A DNA stretch of 64,000 nucleotides from SZUA-444 sp965226565 (GTDB taxonomy: Bacteria > Bacillota > Clostridia > Oscillospirales > Ruminococcaceae), in contig CBDDDI010000005.1 in assembly GCA_965226565.1 (NCBI GenBank), positions 434,001 through 498,000 on the forward strand, given 5' to 3'. The stretch's first letter is position 1. Each line of letters starts with the position of its first letter. Below are positions 15,275 through 23,912 of this stretch, piece by piece. A program made the translations under genes and the position numbers. The notes below the pieces were generated by a model that searched no databases, had not been told where the DNA came from, and saw only the letters and a program-made list of their open reading frames with translations.

Positions 15275-16957
15275 ATGAATTATTCTAAAAAAATAATTTT
15301 ATCTGTTGTAGCAATATTTAGTTTAGTAGGATGTGGTTATTATTTAACCAAACAAGTGCCTAATATTTTAAATAATGAAGGTAATGCAGAAGAAAATAAT
15401 ATTAATCAGGAAGAAATTTTTTCATCAAAAGGTGGATTTATTGTTTCAAATAGTATGCTTGATAAACATATATCTGAAATCACTTTTCCAGGAACACATA
15501 ATTCATATTCTAATAATGAAGATGCTGTTAGAAAATTTGATTCACTACACCAAAATCAAGGCCTATCTTTAAAACACCAATTAGAATCAGGTATAAGATG
15601 GTTAGATATAGATTTAGGACCAAAAGATGCATTAGGTTATGTAGGTGCTCCAATATACTTTGTTCATTCTAATGGTACAGGTGGATATGTTAACATGGGA
15701 GATGCTTTAAGATCATTAAACAGTTATATAGAAGAGAATAAAGATCAAGTATTTATATTTGAAATGTCAAATGTAGGTACAATGGCTATGGCTGATGGAG
15801 TTGGATATGCATATGGAAAGCTTAGAGAGGCTATTTATGGTACAGGATTTAATAAATATATTTATAATATGAAATCCGCAGAAGAAAAACAAAATAGCGA
15901 ATATGATGTTTTAACAGATCCAGAGCATGTGAATCCGACATTAAGAGAAATGATAGATAGTGGAAAAACAGTTATATTTTTACCTAGCGAAAATTATTAT
16001 CCAAGGGATAGATCTTACTTTAAAGAAATTCATTCAAGTGGTGCAATAAGAGCTGATTATGAAGCAACTAAATTAGAAGAAAGAAGTCTTCCAACTGCAA
16101 TATGGGATGTTAATCTTCCTGCACAATCAAATGATCCACTTAGATTTATGTCAATAGAATTTGATCCGGATGATGGAGCTTTAGCCGGAAATAGATTTTT
16201 TGCTGCACGAAATAATGATGGCAGAAGATTATATCAATTATCAAATTGGTATGAAAATATAATGCCTGATAATAAGCATGTTAATTACTTTAAAATAGAC
16301 TTTTATAAAGATAGTATTGTTGCTGGAGATAAAAGAGAAGCCTTAATATATGATGTTGTAAGAACTGCTAACACTTTAAATAAAGATAGATTTAAATTTG
16401 ATGTTGATGATAGTTATCTAATACAATTAACACCTGATAATAAAAGCAGTAAAGATATATTAAGAAGTAATCAAAACTTAGTAAACGAAGTAAATATAGT
16501 AGTAAACGATGCAGCTAACCATCAAATGCAAAATTCAGAGAATTCTCATAGATACGGTCTAATAAAATCCTCAGATAGAAGAAGACATAAACAAGGAGGC
16601 ACATTACAATGGTGGTGTGCACCAGAATTTGTAATGGATAATGATTATTCAACAGTATGGGCAACAGATGGTACAGGCGAAATATGGTTAGATTTAGGTC
16701 AAAAAGTAAGATTTAATACTGTATACATCGCTTGGGAATATAATATGGCTCATCCTGGATTTGTTATAGAAGGAAGTAATGATGGAAACTCATGGACTAA
16801 TATTTATACTACATCTCAGGCTAATAATATAAATGAAGCTTTTTTCAAAGCTAATACTAATACTCAAGAATACAGATTTATTAAACTAAAAACAACAGAT
16901 GTAAATAATGAAGCAAGAACTGGAATAGCAGAGATATTTGTTTACCAAAATGAGTAA
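15275..16957 (+). CDS. Secreted lipoprotein: PI-specific phospholipase C-like domain plus F5/8 type C domain
   Basis: This 560-residue protein has a lipoprotein signal peptide (basic MNYSKK, a hydrophobic stretch, lipobox LVGC with Cys20). A PI-PLC X-type domain at about 60-400 has the two catalytic histidines, H75 in FPGTHNSYS and H131 in FVHSNGTGG, with an Asp/Glu-rich RWLDIDLG between them. Such enzymes cleave phosphatidylinositol or GPI-type lipids by forming cyclic inositol phosphate. Residues about 430-560 form an F5/8 type C (discoidin) domain with STVWATDGTGEIWLDLGQ and FVIEGSNDGNSW, usually glycan-binding. It is a single gene behind AGGAGG. Substrate is inferred, and a glycan-targeted membrane-lipid role is plausible in a host-associated cell. 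Confidence 0.85.
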   Translation: MNYSKKIILSVVAIFSLVGCGYYLTKQVPNILNNEGNAEENNINQEEIFSSKGGFIVSNSMLDKHISEITFPGTHNSYSNNEDAVRKFDSLHQNQGLSLKHQLESGIRWLDIDLGPKDALGYVGAPIYFVHSNGTGGYVNMGDALRSLNSYIEENKDQVFIFEMSNVGTMAMADGVGYAYGKLREAIYGTGFNKYIYNMKSAEEKQNSEYDVLTDPEHVNPTLREMIDSGKTVIFLPSENYYPRDRSYFKEIHSSGAIRADYEATKLEERSLPTAIWDVNLPAQSNDPLRFMSIEFDPDDGALAGNRFFAARNNDGRRLYQLSNWYENIMPDNKHVNYFKIDFYKDSIVAGDKREALIYDVVRTANTLNKDRFKFDVDDSYLIQLTPDNKSSKDILRSNQNLVNEVNIVVNDAANHQMQNSENSHRYGLIKSSDRRRHKQGGTLQWWCAPEFVMDNDYSTVWATDGTGEIWLDLGQKVRFNTVYIAWEYNMAHPGFVIEGSNDGNSWTNIYTTSQANNINEAFFKANTNTQEYRFIKLKTTDVNNEARTGIAEIFVYQNE

Positions 16958-17000
16958 TTAGAAAAAACGGAAATATTGAAAATATTTAAATATAATACTA

Positions 17001-17037
17001 AATAAGCTTATGGATTAATTCATAAGCTTATTTTATA
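17001..17037 (+). terminator. Terminator after the PI-PLC-like gene
   Basis: AATAAGCTTATG (17001-17012) pairs perfectly with 17021-17032 around an 8-base loop and is followed by TTTTA. The stretch from 16958 to 17291 contains this hairpin and the next gene's promoter. I see no convincing gene in it. Confidence 0.8.
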
Positions 17038-17235
17038 TTCAAAAGCTATTTATCTTTAATATTTTTGTATAAATAAAGCAAAAACTCGCATTTAAATTAA
17101 ATATATGAATCAACTTAATTGTACTATTACTATATATTGTTTTAAAAATATTGAATTTATTTATTCTATTTCTACAATATATTAGTAATAATTTGTGCAA
17201 AAATACAAACTTACGCCAACATTTTGTCAAAAGTA

Positions 17236-17263
17236 TTGTTTTAAAAACGAATTGTGATATAAT
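17236..17263 (+). promoter_or_regulatory. Promoter upstream of the DUF5085-like gene
   Basis: The -35 is TTGTTT (17236-17241), the spacer is 16 bases and the -10 is TATAAT (17258-17263) with an extended TGA directly before it (TGATATAAT). This is a strong vegetative promoter that would start the bacteriocin locus. Confidence 0.65.
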
Positions 17264-17291
17264 GGAATTAACAAAGGAAAGGATAATTATT

Positions 17292-17756
17292 ATGGATAAT
17301 GTAAACACTGATCAAACTTTAGAGTTAACTAATGTAGTCTCTATAAGAAAAAAAATGACTACAACTGAAGTGACAACAAGTATGAATGATCTTATGAAGA
17401 TAATTACTGATAATGGAGCTAAAATTAATAAATTGGTTATGACAACTACATATTCTGTTAAAGAAATAGGTGGACAACCTTTAATGGATATGGAAATTCT
17501 TATTCCAATTGATAAAGAGATTAAAGTTCCTGCTAATTATAGATTTAATAAGAAATTTTTATTGACAAATGCACTTATGATTAAACACTACGGAAATCCT
17601 ACTTATATTGAAAGCACTACGATGTTATTAAATAAATACATTAAAGACCATAATTTAGATCCTATCACGACGGCATATAACGTTATGCCACAACAAAAAT
17701 CTCCTACGCAAATGTCTATTGATATTTACATAGGTATTAGTCCAAATTTATTATAA
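17292..17756 (+). CDS. DUF5085/GyrI-like small soluble protein at the head of the bacteriocin locus
   Basis: This protein has 154 residues from the ATG at 17292, which follows AGGAAAGGAT. An upstream in-frame ATG at 17151 precedes the promoter and is rejected. The layout (VVSIRKKMTTTEVTTSMNDL, then MDMEILIPIDKEIKVPANYR, then LLNKYIKDHNLDPITTAYNV) resembles the two-repeat beta-alpha fold of DUF5085 and GyrI-like effector-binding proteins. No membrane segment or signal peptide is present. It lies 59 bases before the first bacteriocin peptide. A role as sensor, chaperone or immunity factor can be imagined but none is shown. Similarity is by recollection and should be checked. Confidence 0.5.
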   Translation: MDNVNTDQTLELTNVVSIRKKMTTTEVTTSMNDLMKIITDNGAKINKLVMTTTYSVKEIGGQPLMDMEILIPIDKEIKVPANYRFNKKFLLTNALMIKHYGNPTYIESTTMLLNKYIKDHNLDPITTAYNVMPQQKSPTQMSIDIYIGISPNLL

Positions 17757-17815
17757 CTGACGATATTGGGTTGTTAGCTATAATATATATATTTTATTTT
17801 TAAGGAGGAATTAGC

Positions 17816-18037
17816 ATGGAAATGGTAAAAGGCTTTAGTGAACTATCGCTTGAAGAAATGGAAATGGTAGATGGCGGCTGGTGGCAAACACTACTAAGTT
17901 GTATTGCTGGCGTACTTCCTAGCATCGGACAACTTGTAGCTGGATTTGTTCCTGCTAAAACTGGAGGAATCGTATCTAATACTCTAGGTGCTATTTCCGG
18001 AGGCATCACAAGTATTCTTGGAGTTCTTGGAGGCTAA
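17816..18037 (+). CDS. Double-glycine leader bacteriocin precursor peptide, copy 1
   Basis: This 73-residue precursor is preceded by AAGGAGG seven bases before its ATG. Residues 1-21 are a GG-type leader, MEMVKGFSELSLEEMEMVDGG, with the usual hydrophobic and acidic spacing (L-S-L-E-E-M-V-D-GG). Cleavage after Gly21 gives a 52-residue, neutral, hydrophobic and glycine-rich peptide that starts WWQTLLSCIAG and ends ILGVLGG. It has one cysteine, so no disulfide is possible within a monomer. The PCAT transporter downstream would cleave and export it. The mature sequence is not one I recognise. A sister peptide follows at 18233, so this is either a two-peptide bacteriocin or a duplicated one. Confidence 0.8.
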   Translation: MEMVKGFSELSLEEMEMVDGGWWQTLLSCIAGVLPSIGQLVAGFVPAKTGGIVSNTLGAISGGITSILGVLGG

Positions 18038-18046
18038 AAAAATAAT

Positions 18047-18077
18047 AATTCAACCAAGGAAACACCTTGGTTGAATT
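18047..18077 (+). repeat. Hairpin after bacteriocin gene 1 (shared stem)
   Basis: AATTCAACCAAGG (18047-18059) pairs perfectly with 18065-18077 around the loop AAACA. No T-run follows. The same TCAACCAAGG/CCTTGGTTGA stem recurs after the second peptide gene, so it looks like a conserved 3' RNA element rather than a chance terminator. Confidence 0.8.
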
Positions 18078-18232
18078 ACTATTAATCCTAAATATTCTTA
18101 AAAATTATTTATCTTAAAAAAACTAATAAATTACTATATAATAAAAATATTTCAAATTATTTTTTACTAAGAATCTTTACTAGTATCCAAATAGATACTT
18201 TGTACTGATAAATATTTTAAAGGAATAGGACG

Positions 18233-18466
18233 GTGTTACCAATGGAAATGGTACAAGGTTTTAGCGAATTATCTCTAGAAGAAATGGAGATGACTGATGG
18301 TGGTGCTTGGTGGCAAACACTTTTAAATTGTATAGTTGCTGCAATTCCACCTATATGCAAAGTCGTTACAGATTCTGTTGAACCAAAAATTGCAGGTATT
18401 GTTACTAGTACTCTAGGAGCTATCTCAAATGGTATTACAGGAATTATGAGCGCACTTGAAGCATAA
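18233..18466 (+). CDS. Double-glycine leader bacteriocin precursor peptide, copy 2
   Basis: This is a paralogue of the preceding peptide. Its leader ends EMTDGG and its predicted mature part (53 residues) starts AWWQTLLNCIVAA. It shares WWQTLL, CI, GIV-TLGAIS-GIT with copy 1 but has two cysteines (C-x8-C) and more charge. The GTG at 18233 sits 8 bases after AAAGGA. An in-frame ATG at 18242 gives a leader identical in length to copy 1 (MEMVQGFSEL) and may be the true start. The 195-base gap from copy 1 holds a shared hairpin, a possible -10 and a small GTATC/GATAC inverted repeat. Export by the adjacent PCAT is expected. Confidence 0.78.
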   Translation: MLPMEMVQGFSELSLEEMEMTDGGAWWQTLLNCIVAAIPPICKVVTDSVEPKIAGIVTSTLGAISNGITGIMSALEA

Positions 18467-18482
18467 TTTTTTAAATATTTTT

Positions 18483-18512
18483 TCAACCAAGGAGCAATAA
18501 ATCCTTGGTTGA
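18483..18512 (+). repeat. Hairpin after bacteriocin gene 2 (shared stem)
   Basis: TCAACCAAGGA (18483-18493) pairs with 18502-18512 around the loop GCAATAAA. The ten-base stem core is identical to the hairpin after copy 1. It lies 86 bases upstream of the transporter start and could set the ratio of peptide to transporter mRNA. Confidence 0.8.
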
Positions 18513-18597
18513 TTTGATATTAGAGATAAATTTAAAATATTTAATTAAATTAACTATATCTTTGTTCCCTACTCTTTTAATAGGAAGGTACAACCAG

Positions 18598-20778
18598 ATG
18601 AAATACGCTTGTATAAGACAACATGATTTAACTGATTGCGGAGCAGCTTGTCTTGCTACTATCAGCAAACAACATGGTCTAAATACATCAATTACAAAAA
18701 TTAGAGAAGTTGCTGGTACAGATAAACAAGGTACAAACGCATTTGGAATGATAAAAGCTGCTGAGAATCTTGGATTTACTGCTAAAGCTGTAAAAGGTGA
18801 TCGTGATGCATTTTTTAATAACATTCCAGTTCCTTGCATTGCTCATGTAATTGTTGATGGAGCTTTACTACACTATGTAGTTATTCACAAAGTAACTAAA
18901 AAACAAATTATTATTGCTGATCCTGCCAAAGGTATTGTAAAACCAACTCCTATACAATTTTTTAAACAATGGACAGGAGTTCTTATTTTCCTTGCACCAA
19001 ACACAGAATTTAAGAAAAGCGAAAAAAACGAAAAAGTATTCACAAAATTCTTCAGACTATTAATTCCACAAAAAAAACTTATACTAAATGTGTTTTTCGC
19101 TTCTTTAATATATACAATTATCGGAATATTAACATCGTTTTATTTTAAAATTATAATGGACGATATTTTACCAAATTCACTAGAAAAAACTCTTCATATA
19201 GTATCAATAGGTATTATTATTCTGTATATTTTCCAAGTATTATTATCTGCATTTAGACAACATATGCTTTTGTATTTAAGCCAAAAACTTGATATACCAT
19301 TAATACTTGGATATTATAAACATGTTCTAAAACTTCCAATGAATTTCTTTGGAACACGAAAAGTTGGAGAAATCATTTCTAGATTTATGGATGCTTCTAA
19401 AATTCGAGATGCGATTTCTGGAGCAACTTTAACAATTATGATTGATACAATAATGGCAGCTGTTGGTGGAATAATTTTATTTATGCAAAATGGTTATCTA
19501 TTTTTAGTTGCATTAATTATTGTTATTTTATATGGAATTATCGTATTTTCATTTAATAAACCATTACGAAATATTAATCAAAAGACAATGGAAGATAATT
19601 CTCAACTCACCTCTTATCTTGTAGAATCATTAAACGGTATTGAAACTGTAAAATCGTTTAATTCTGAAAAAACTGCAAGTATTACTACAGAAAAAAAGTT
19701 TGTCAAATTTCTTAAATCTGTTTTTAAAAATGGACACATTAATAACATGTCAAACTCATTAAGCCAATTAGTATCTGTAATAGGAGGAGTTGTTATATTA
19801 TGGGTTGGAGCAAGCCAATGTATTGCTCAAAAACTTACAATTGGTGAACTTATAACTTTTAACGCTTTACTTGCCTATTTTCTAAATCCAGTTAAAAATC
19901 TTATTAATTTACAACCAATGATGCAAACTGCTATTGTTGCTGCAGATAGACTTAGTGAAATACTTGATCTTGAAACAGAAAAAGGTAAACTTGAAGAAAA
20001 TAAAATAACTCCAAATTGTCTAAAAGGTCCAATTGAAATCCAACACGTTGATTTTAGATATGGAACAAGACAATTAGTTTTAAAAGATATAAATCTAACT
20101 GTAAATAAAGGTGAAAAAATTGCTTTTGTAGGAGAAAGTGGATCTGGAAAAACAACTCTTGTGAAATTACTTTTACACTTTTATGATTGGGAATATGGAA
20201 ACATCTTAATTGATGGATTTAATATTCAAGATATTAAACTAGATCACCTAAGAGATAAAATAGCATACATCTCTCAAGATATTTTCTTGTTTTCCGGAAG
20301 TATCTTTGAGAATCTAACTTTAGGAATGGAAAATGTTAATTTAGAAGAAGTTATTAAAGTTTGTAAACTTGTTAGAGCTCATGAATTTATCAATAGCTTG
20401 CCTATGAGATATGAAACATTTCTTGAAGAAAATGGAGCTAACCTTTCTGGTGGTCAAAGACAAAGACTTGCTATTGCTAGAGCTTTATTAAAAAATCCTG
20501 ATGTTCTTATAATGGATGAAGCAACTAGTAATCTTGATAGCATTACTGAAAAAGCAATTGAACAATTAATAAATACTAATTCATCTGATTTAACTACAAT
20601 TATTATTGCGCACAGATTAAGTACAATTATGAGATGTGATAAAATTTATGTAATGGATAAAGGTGAAATAGTTGAAAGTGGAAATCATAAAGAACTAATG
20701 AAAAATGGTGGTCAATATTATAATTTATGGAAAGAACAAATTCCTATAACCGACTCTGATGAGGAGGTAACAATATGA
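18598..20778 (+). CDS. Peptidase-containing ABC transporter (PCAT) for bacteriocin maturation and export
   Basis: This 726-residue protein starts at the ATG at 18598 behind AGGAAGG. A longer frame from 18505 overlaps the hairpin and lacks a ribosome binding site. Residues 1-135 form a C39 peptidase: QHDLTDCGAACLA with Cys14, His92 in LHYVVIH and Asp108 in IADPAKG. Six membrane helices follow at about 150-440. The ATPase domain has Walker A GESGSGKTT, the signature LSGGQRQRLAIARALL, Walker B VLIMDEATS and an IIIAHRLS switch. It cleaves GG leaders in the cytosol and exports the mature peptide using ATP. Its stop overlaps the HlyD-like gene by ATGA. Confidence 0.93.
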   Translation: MKYACIRQHDLTDCGAACLATISKQHGLNTSITKIREVAGTDKQGTNAFGMIKAAENLGFTAKAVKGDRDAFFNNIPVPCIAHVIVDGALLHYVVIHKVTKKQIIIADPAKGIVKPTPIQFFKQWTGVLIFLAPNTEFKKSEKNEKVFTKFFRLLIPQKKLILNVFFASLIYTIIGILTSFYFKIIMDDILPNSLEKTLHIVSIGIIILYIFQVLLSAFRQHMLLYLSQKLDIPLILGYYKHVLKLPMNFFGTRKVGEIISRFMDASKIRDAISGATLTIMIDTIMAAVGGIILFMQNGYLFLVALIIVILYGIIVFSFNKPLRNINQKTMEDNSQLTSYLVESLNGIETVKSFNSEKTASITTEKKFVKFLKSVFKNGHINNMSNSLSQLVSVIGGVVILWVGASQCIAQKLTIGELITFNALLAYFLNPVKNLINLQPMMQTAIVAADRLSEILDLETEKGKLEENKITPNCLKGPIEIQHVDFRYGTRQLVLKDINLTVNKGEKIAFVGESGSGKTTLVKLLLHFYDWEYGNILIDGFNIQDIKLDHLRDKIAYISQDIFLFSGSIFENLTLGMENVNLEEVIKVCKLVRAHEFINSLPMRYETFLEENGANLSGGQRQRLAIARALLKNPDVLIMDEATSNLDSITEKAIEQLINTNSSDLTTIIIAHRLSTIMRCDKIYVMDKGEIVESGNHKELMKNGGQYYNLWKEQIPITDSDEEVTI

Positions 20779-22232
20779 GAGATGACTACATTCAAGATAT
20801 AAATGAAATTACATATAGCACAGAAGTTATGCATTCTTATCCTCATAGATCAATTTCAATTTTCATATATATTCTTATTGCTTTATTGGCATCAGCACTT
20901 ATTTGGAGTTGTATAGGTAAAATTGATGTTTACACAAAAGCCTCTGGCATTGTAAGGCCAGAAGAAGATGTTATAAAAATTACTACTCCTTTTGCAGGAA
21001 AAATCGCTAAAATTAATTTTACTGAAGGAACTAATGTTAAACAAGGAGATGTTTTATTTGAATTTGATACTGAAAGTACATCTTCAATACTTCAATCTTA
21101 TCTTGATGACCAAAAAAAATTACAAGATGAGATAACTTATCTTGAAAAACTCAAAATGTGTTTTGAACAATCACGTAATTTATTTGATAGATCAAAATCA
21201 GAAGAACAACAGTATTATTATATTTTTGAAAATTATCTTCTTGAAGTTAATAATACTATAAAACAAACTGATGATCAAAAAAATAGCGTTGATGCACAAA
21301 TTTCTGAATACAAAAATGCTATATCAAAATATAATTCAACTAATTCTACTTTGAAAACAGAAAATAAACAAGCTCAATATGTTATTGATGCAATAAGAAA
21401 CAATACTTTAGATAAAGTTACTATTAAAAATTCTGGTAAATACTTTTCATCATTTCAAAAATATTTAGCTGATATGAATACAATAAGATCTAAAGTTTTT
21501 AACACTGTTGAATTAGAGGCAAAACTTCAAGAATATACAAAAAATTTTATATACCAATTACAAAGTGAAATTGATACTGCTACTAAAACTATAAACAATA
21601 ACAATTCTACTATAAACAGAACAAGCAATGTAATAAAATCTTTAAGCAATCAAGGAAGCTCAAATAAAACAATTCGTGAACAATCTAAACTCAAAAAAAT
21701 AATAGGTTGTAATCAGGATATATCAACAAAACAATCAAATTTATCAGCTCTTAATAAAGAGATTGTTAAATTTAGAACCAATATTGAAAACGCAAAAGTT
21801 GTTGCTCCTTCTGATGGTTGTGTAAATATCTTTACACCAATTAGTATTGGAGAAACTGTACAAGCAGGTTTACAAGTTTGTTCAGTAGTACCTAACAATA
21901 AAAACAATTACAAACTTGTCTTATATGTTGATCCAAAAGATATTAACGAAGTTAAAATTGGTCAAGAAGTCAAAATTAGACTTTCATCACTTCCATATAG
22001 CGATTATGGTGAATTAACAGGTATAATTATAAGCGTTTCTACTGACTCGAGAGCTAATGAATACGGTGGATTTTACTATATTGCAGAATGTTCTATAAAA
22101 CATCAGCAGGTCGTTTCCAAAAAAGGTCAAGTAAAAACTATTACTGTTGGAATGACTGGTGAAATGCACGTTATAACTGATGAGAAAACAATACTTTCTT
22201 GGGTTCTCGAAAAAATTAACTTTCTAGATTAA
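20775..22232 (+). CDS. HlyD-family bacteriocin secretion accessory protein
   Basis: This 485-residue membrane-fusion-type protein has a short cytoplasmic N-terminus, one membrane helix (about 29-48, FIYILIALLASALIWSCIG) and a biotinyl-lipoyl-like strand pair (ASGIVRPEEDVIKITTPFAG near 57-76). A long alpha-helical hairpin with coiled coils (about 100-330) follows. The second lipoyl half is near 345-370 (AKVVAPSDGCVNIFTP), then a beta-barrel (LVLYVDPKDINEVKIGQEV) and a C-terminal TVGMTGEMHV. It is the partner of PCAT transporters in Gram-positive bacteriocin export. The 4-base overlap with the transporter gene indicates coupled translation. It ends the operon at a terminator. Confidence 0.88.
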   Translation: MRDDYIQDINEITYSTEVMHSYPHRSISIFIYILIALLASALIWSCIGKIDVYTKASGIVRPEEDVIKITTPFAGKIAKINFTEGTNVKQGDVLFEFDTESTSSILQSYLDDQKKLQDEITYLEKLKMCFEQSRNLFDRSKSEEQQYYYIFENYLLEVNNTIKQTDDQKNSVDAQISEYKNAISKYNSTNSTLKTENKQAQYVIDAIRNNTLDKVTIKNSGKYFSSFQKYLADMNTIRSKVFNTVELEAKLQEYTKNFIYQLQSEIDTATKTINNNNSTINRTSNVIKSLSNQGSSNKTIREQSKLKKIIGCNQDISTKQSNLSALNKEIVKFRTNIENAKVVAPSDGCVNIFTPISIGETVQAGLQVCSVVPNNKNNYKLVLYVDPKDINEVKIGQEVKIRLSSLPYSDYGELTGIIISVSTDSRANEYGGFYYIAECSIKHQQVVSKKGQVKTITVGMTGEMHVITDEKTILSWVLEKINFLD

Positions 22233-22253
22233 CCTTCATAATAAATCCTTTTT

Positions 22254-22289
22254 ACAAAAAGCACTACATATTATTTGTAGTGTCTTTTT
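22254..22289 (+). terminator. Terminator of the bacteriocin operon
   Basis: CACTACA (22262-22268) pairs with TGTAGTG (22276-22282). An A-run before and a T5 run after extend the stem and provide the release tract. Confidence 0.8.
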
Positions 22290-22301
22290 GTGCATAAAAA
22301 T

Positions 22302-22333
22302 AAAGACAACTCTTTTTATGAGCTGTCTTTTTC
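22302..22333 (-). terminator. Terminator of the amino-acid ABC transporter operon
   Basis: AAAGACA (22302-22308) pairs with TGTCTTT (22324-22330). The inner CTC/GAG also pairs. On the - strand the stem ends in an AT-rich, T-containing tract just after the ATPase stop. Confidence 0.7.
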
Positions 22334-22338
22334 TATTC

Positions 22339-23061
22339 TTATAAAACTTTAGATAAAAAATCTTTTAATCTTGGATGTTGTGGATTATCAAAAAATTCTT
22401 CAGGATTATTTTCTTCAATTATTTGTCCTTGATCTATAAACATCACTTTTGATGCAACTTCTCTTGCAAATCCCATTTCATGAGTAACTACTACCATAGT
22501 CATACCTTCATCAGCAAGCTGTTTCATTAAATCAAGCACTTCTCCTACCATTTCTGGATCAAGTGCTGATGTTGGTTCGTCAAACAGCATTACATCAGGA
22601 TTCATAGCTAATGCTCTAACAATCGCAACACGTTGTTTTTGTCCACCAGAAATTTGTGCAGGATATTGATTTGCTTTTTCATCAAGTCCTACTCTTTTTA
22701 GCAATTCATGCGCCTTTTTGTTAGCTTCACTTTTTGTCATTATCTTTAATTTAACTGGTGCCAAAGTTATGTTTTCTAAAAGAGTCAAATGTGGAAATAA
22801 ATTAAAATGCTGAAACACCATACCCATTTTTTGTCTTAACTTATTTACATTTGTTTTTTTATCACAAATGTTTTGACCTTCGAATATAATGTCTCCTGAA
22901 GTTGCAATTTCCATTTTGTTAAGACATCTTAAAAAAGTACTTTTTCCTGAACCTGATGGTCCAACAATAACAACTTTTTCGCCTTTTTTTATCGGTTTAG
23001 AAATGTTATTTAAAACAAGGTGATCTCCAAATGATTTTGATAAATTATTAACCTCTATCAC
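22339..23061 (-). CDS. Polar amino acid ABC transporter, ATP-binding protein
   Basis: This protein has 240 residues from a GTG at 23061, behind AAAGGAGG. An earlier in-frame TTG at 23088 would lie upstream of that ribosome binding site. Walker A is GPSGSGKST, the Q-loop is MVFQHFNLFPH, the signature is SGGQKQRVAIVRAL, Walker B is VMLFDEPTSALD and the switch His is in VVVTHEMGFA. The FQHFNLFPH and VTHEMGFA motifs are typical of GlnQ/HisP-type polar amino-acid importers. The permease and substrate-binding genes are directly upstream, though both carry frameshifts in this sequence. The ATPase itself is intact. Confidence 0.93.
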   Translation of the reverse strand: MIEVNNLSKSFGDHLVLNNISKPIKKGEKVVIVGPSGSGKSTFLRCLNKMEIATSGDIIFEGQNICDKKTNVNKLRQKMGMVFQHFNLFPHLTLLENITLAPVKLKIMTKSEANKKAHELLKRVGLDEKANQYPAQISGGQKQRVAIVRALAMNPDVMLFDEPTSALDPEMVGEVLDLMKQLADEGMTMVVVTHEMGFAREVASKVMFIDQGQIIEENNPEEFFDNPQHPRLKDFLSKVL

Positions 23062-23855
23062 TCTTTGCCAACCTCCTTTCAAAAACACGCAACAACTTTG
23101 TAAGAACTACAACAATAATTAAATAGAATATAGCTGCTATCATAAGTGGTGGTAAAACATCGAGTGTTCTTGAACCAATTAATTGAGCTGCTTGTGTAAC
23201 ATCTACCAAAGAAATATAACCAACTATTGAAGTTTCTTTTATAAGTACAATAAATTCATTTCCAAGTGCTGGAAGTATGTTTTTAATCGCTTGAGGCAAA
23301 ATTATAGATTTCATTATTGTAATAGAATTAAGTCCCAAAGATTTTCCAGCTTCAGCTTGACCTTTGTCAATAGACATAAGTCCAGCTCTAATAATCTCAG
23401 CAACATATGCTCCAGAGTTTATACCAAAACAAATTGCTGCTGCCATAACTGGATTAGAATCTCTCGAAACAAATACAAGATTATATATTATCAATAATTG
23501 CCAATAATACCGGAGTACCTCTTATTACTGTAATATATATTCCAGATATTTTATCTAATATATTTAATAAATAATATCCAGCGTCTTTGTAATCTCCATC
23601 AATAACATTATTTCTCTTTTTATTAAAACTATATTTTATTGTAGCAATTATTACACCTATTGCAACACCTAATAATATCGCAAAAAATGAAACTTTAAGT
23701 GTTACTAAAATACCTTTAAAATAACCTATATATCTATTGTCTTGAAAAAAAGCTCTATAAAATGAATCATTTATAGATTGTATCCAACCAACACCTGTTT
23801 TATCAAACAATTTGTGAAGAAAATCACCAACCGAATTAAACCAAGCCCACTCCAC
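23048..23855 (-). pseudogene. Polar amino acid ABC transporter permease, one frameshift
   Basis: The gene starts at a GTG at 23855 behind AAAGGAGG and reads a His/Glu-type permease up to RGTPVLL. It then stops early. Removing one G (the CC at 23501-23502 on the + strand) restores QLLIIYNLVFVSRDSNP and the remaining conserved core, including EAGKSLGL-like residues of the EAA loop and a normal C-terminus, giving 268 residues. Several membrane segments are visible. The gene overlaps the ATPase start by 14 bases, as is normal for these operons. The frameshift may be a sequencing error, because eleven similar indels lie in the next 2 kb. Confidence 0.85.
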
Positions 23856-23879
23856 AAAAATCCTCCTTTTAAAAAATTA

Positions 23880-23900
23880 AGCAGGCAAATTATGCCTGCT
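23880..23900 (-). terminator. Hairpin between the binding-protein and permease genes
   Basis: AGCAGGCA (23880-23887) pairs with TGCCTGCT (23893-23900) around a 5-base loop. On the - strand it is followed by TAATTTTTT. In ABC importer operons such partial terminators let the binding protein be made in excess of the membrane components. Confidence 0.65.
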
Positions 23901-23912
23901 ATATAAATAATA

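Noticed and set aside
17039..17308. 89-codon open frame on the - strand upstream of the DUF5085-like gene
   Set aside because: It is hydrophobic by AT composition, has no ribosome binding site and overlaps a strong promoter and the next gene's start. No family resemblance.
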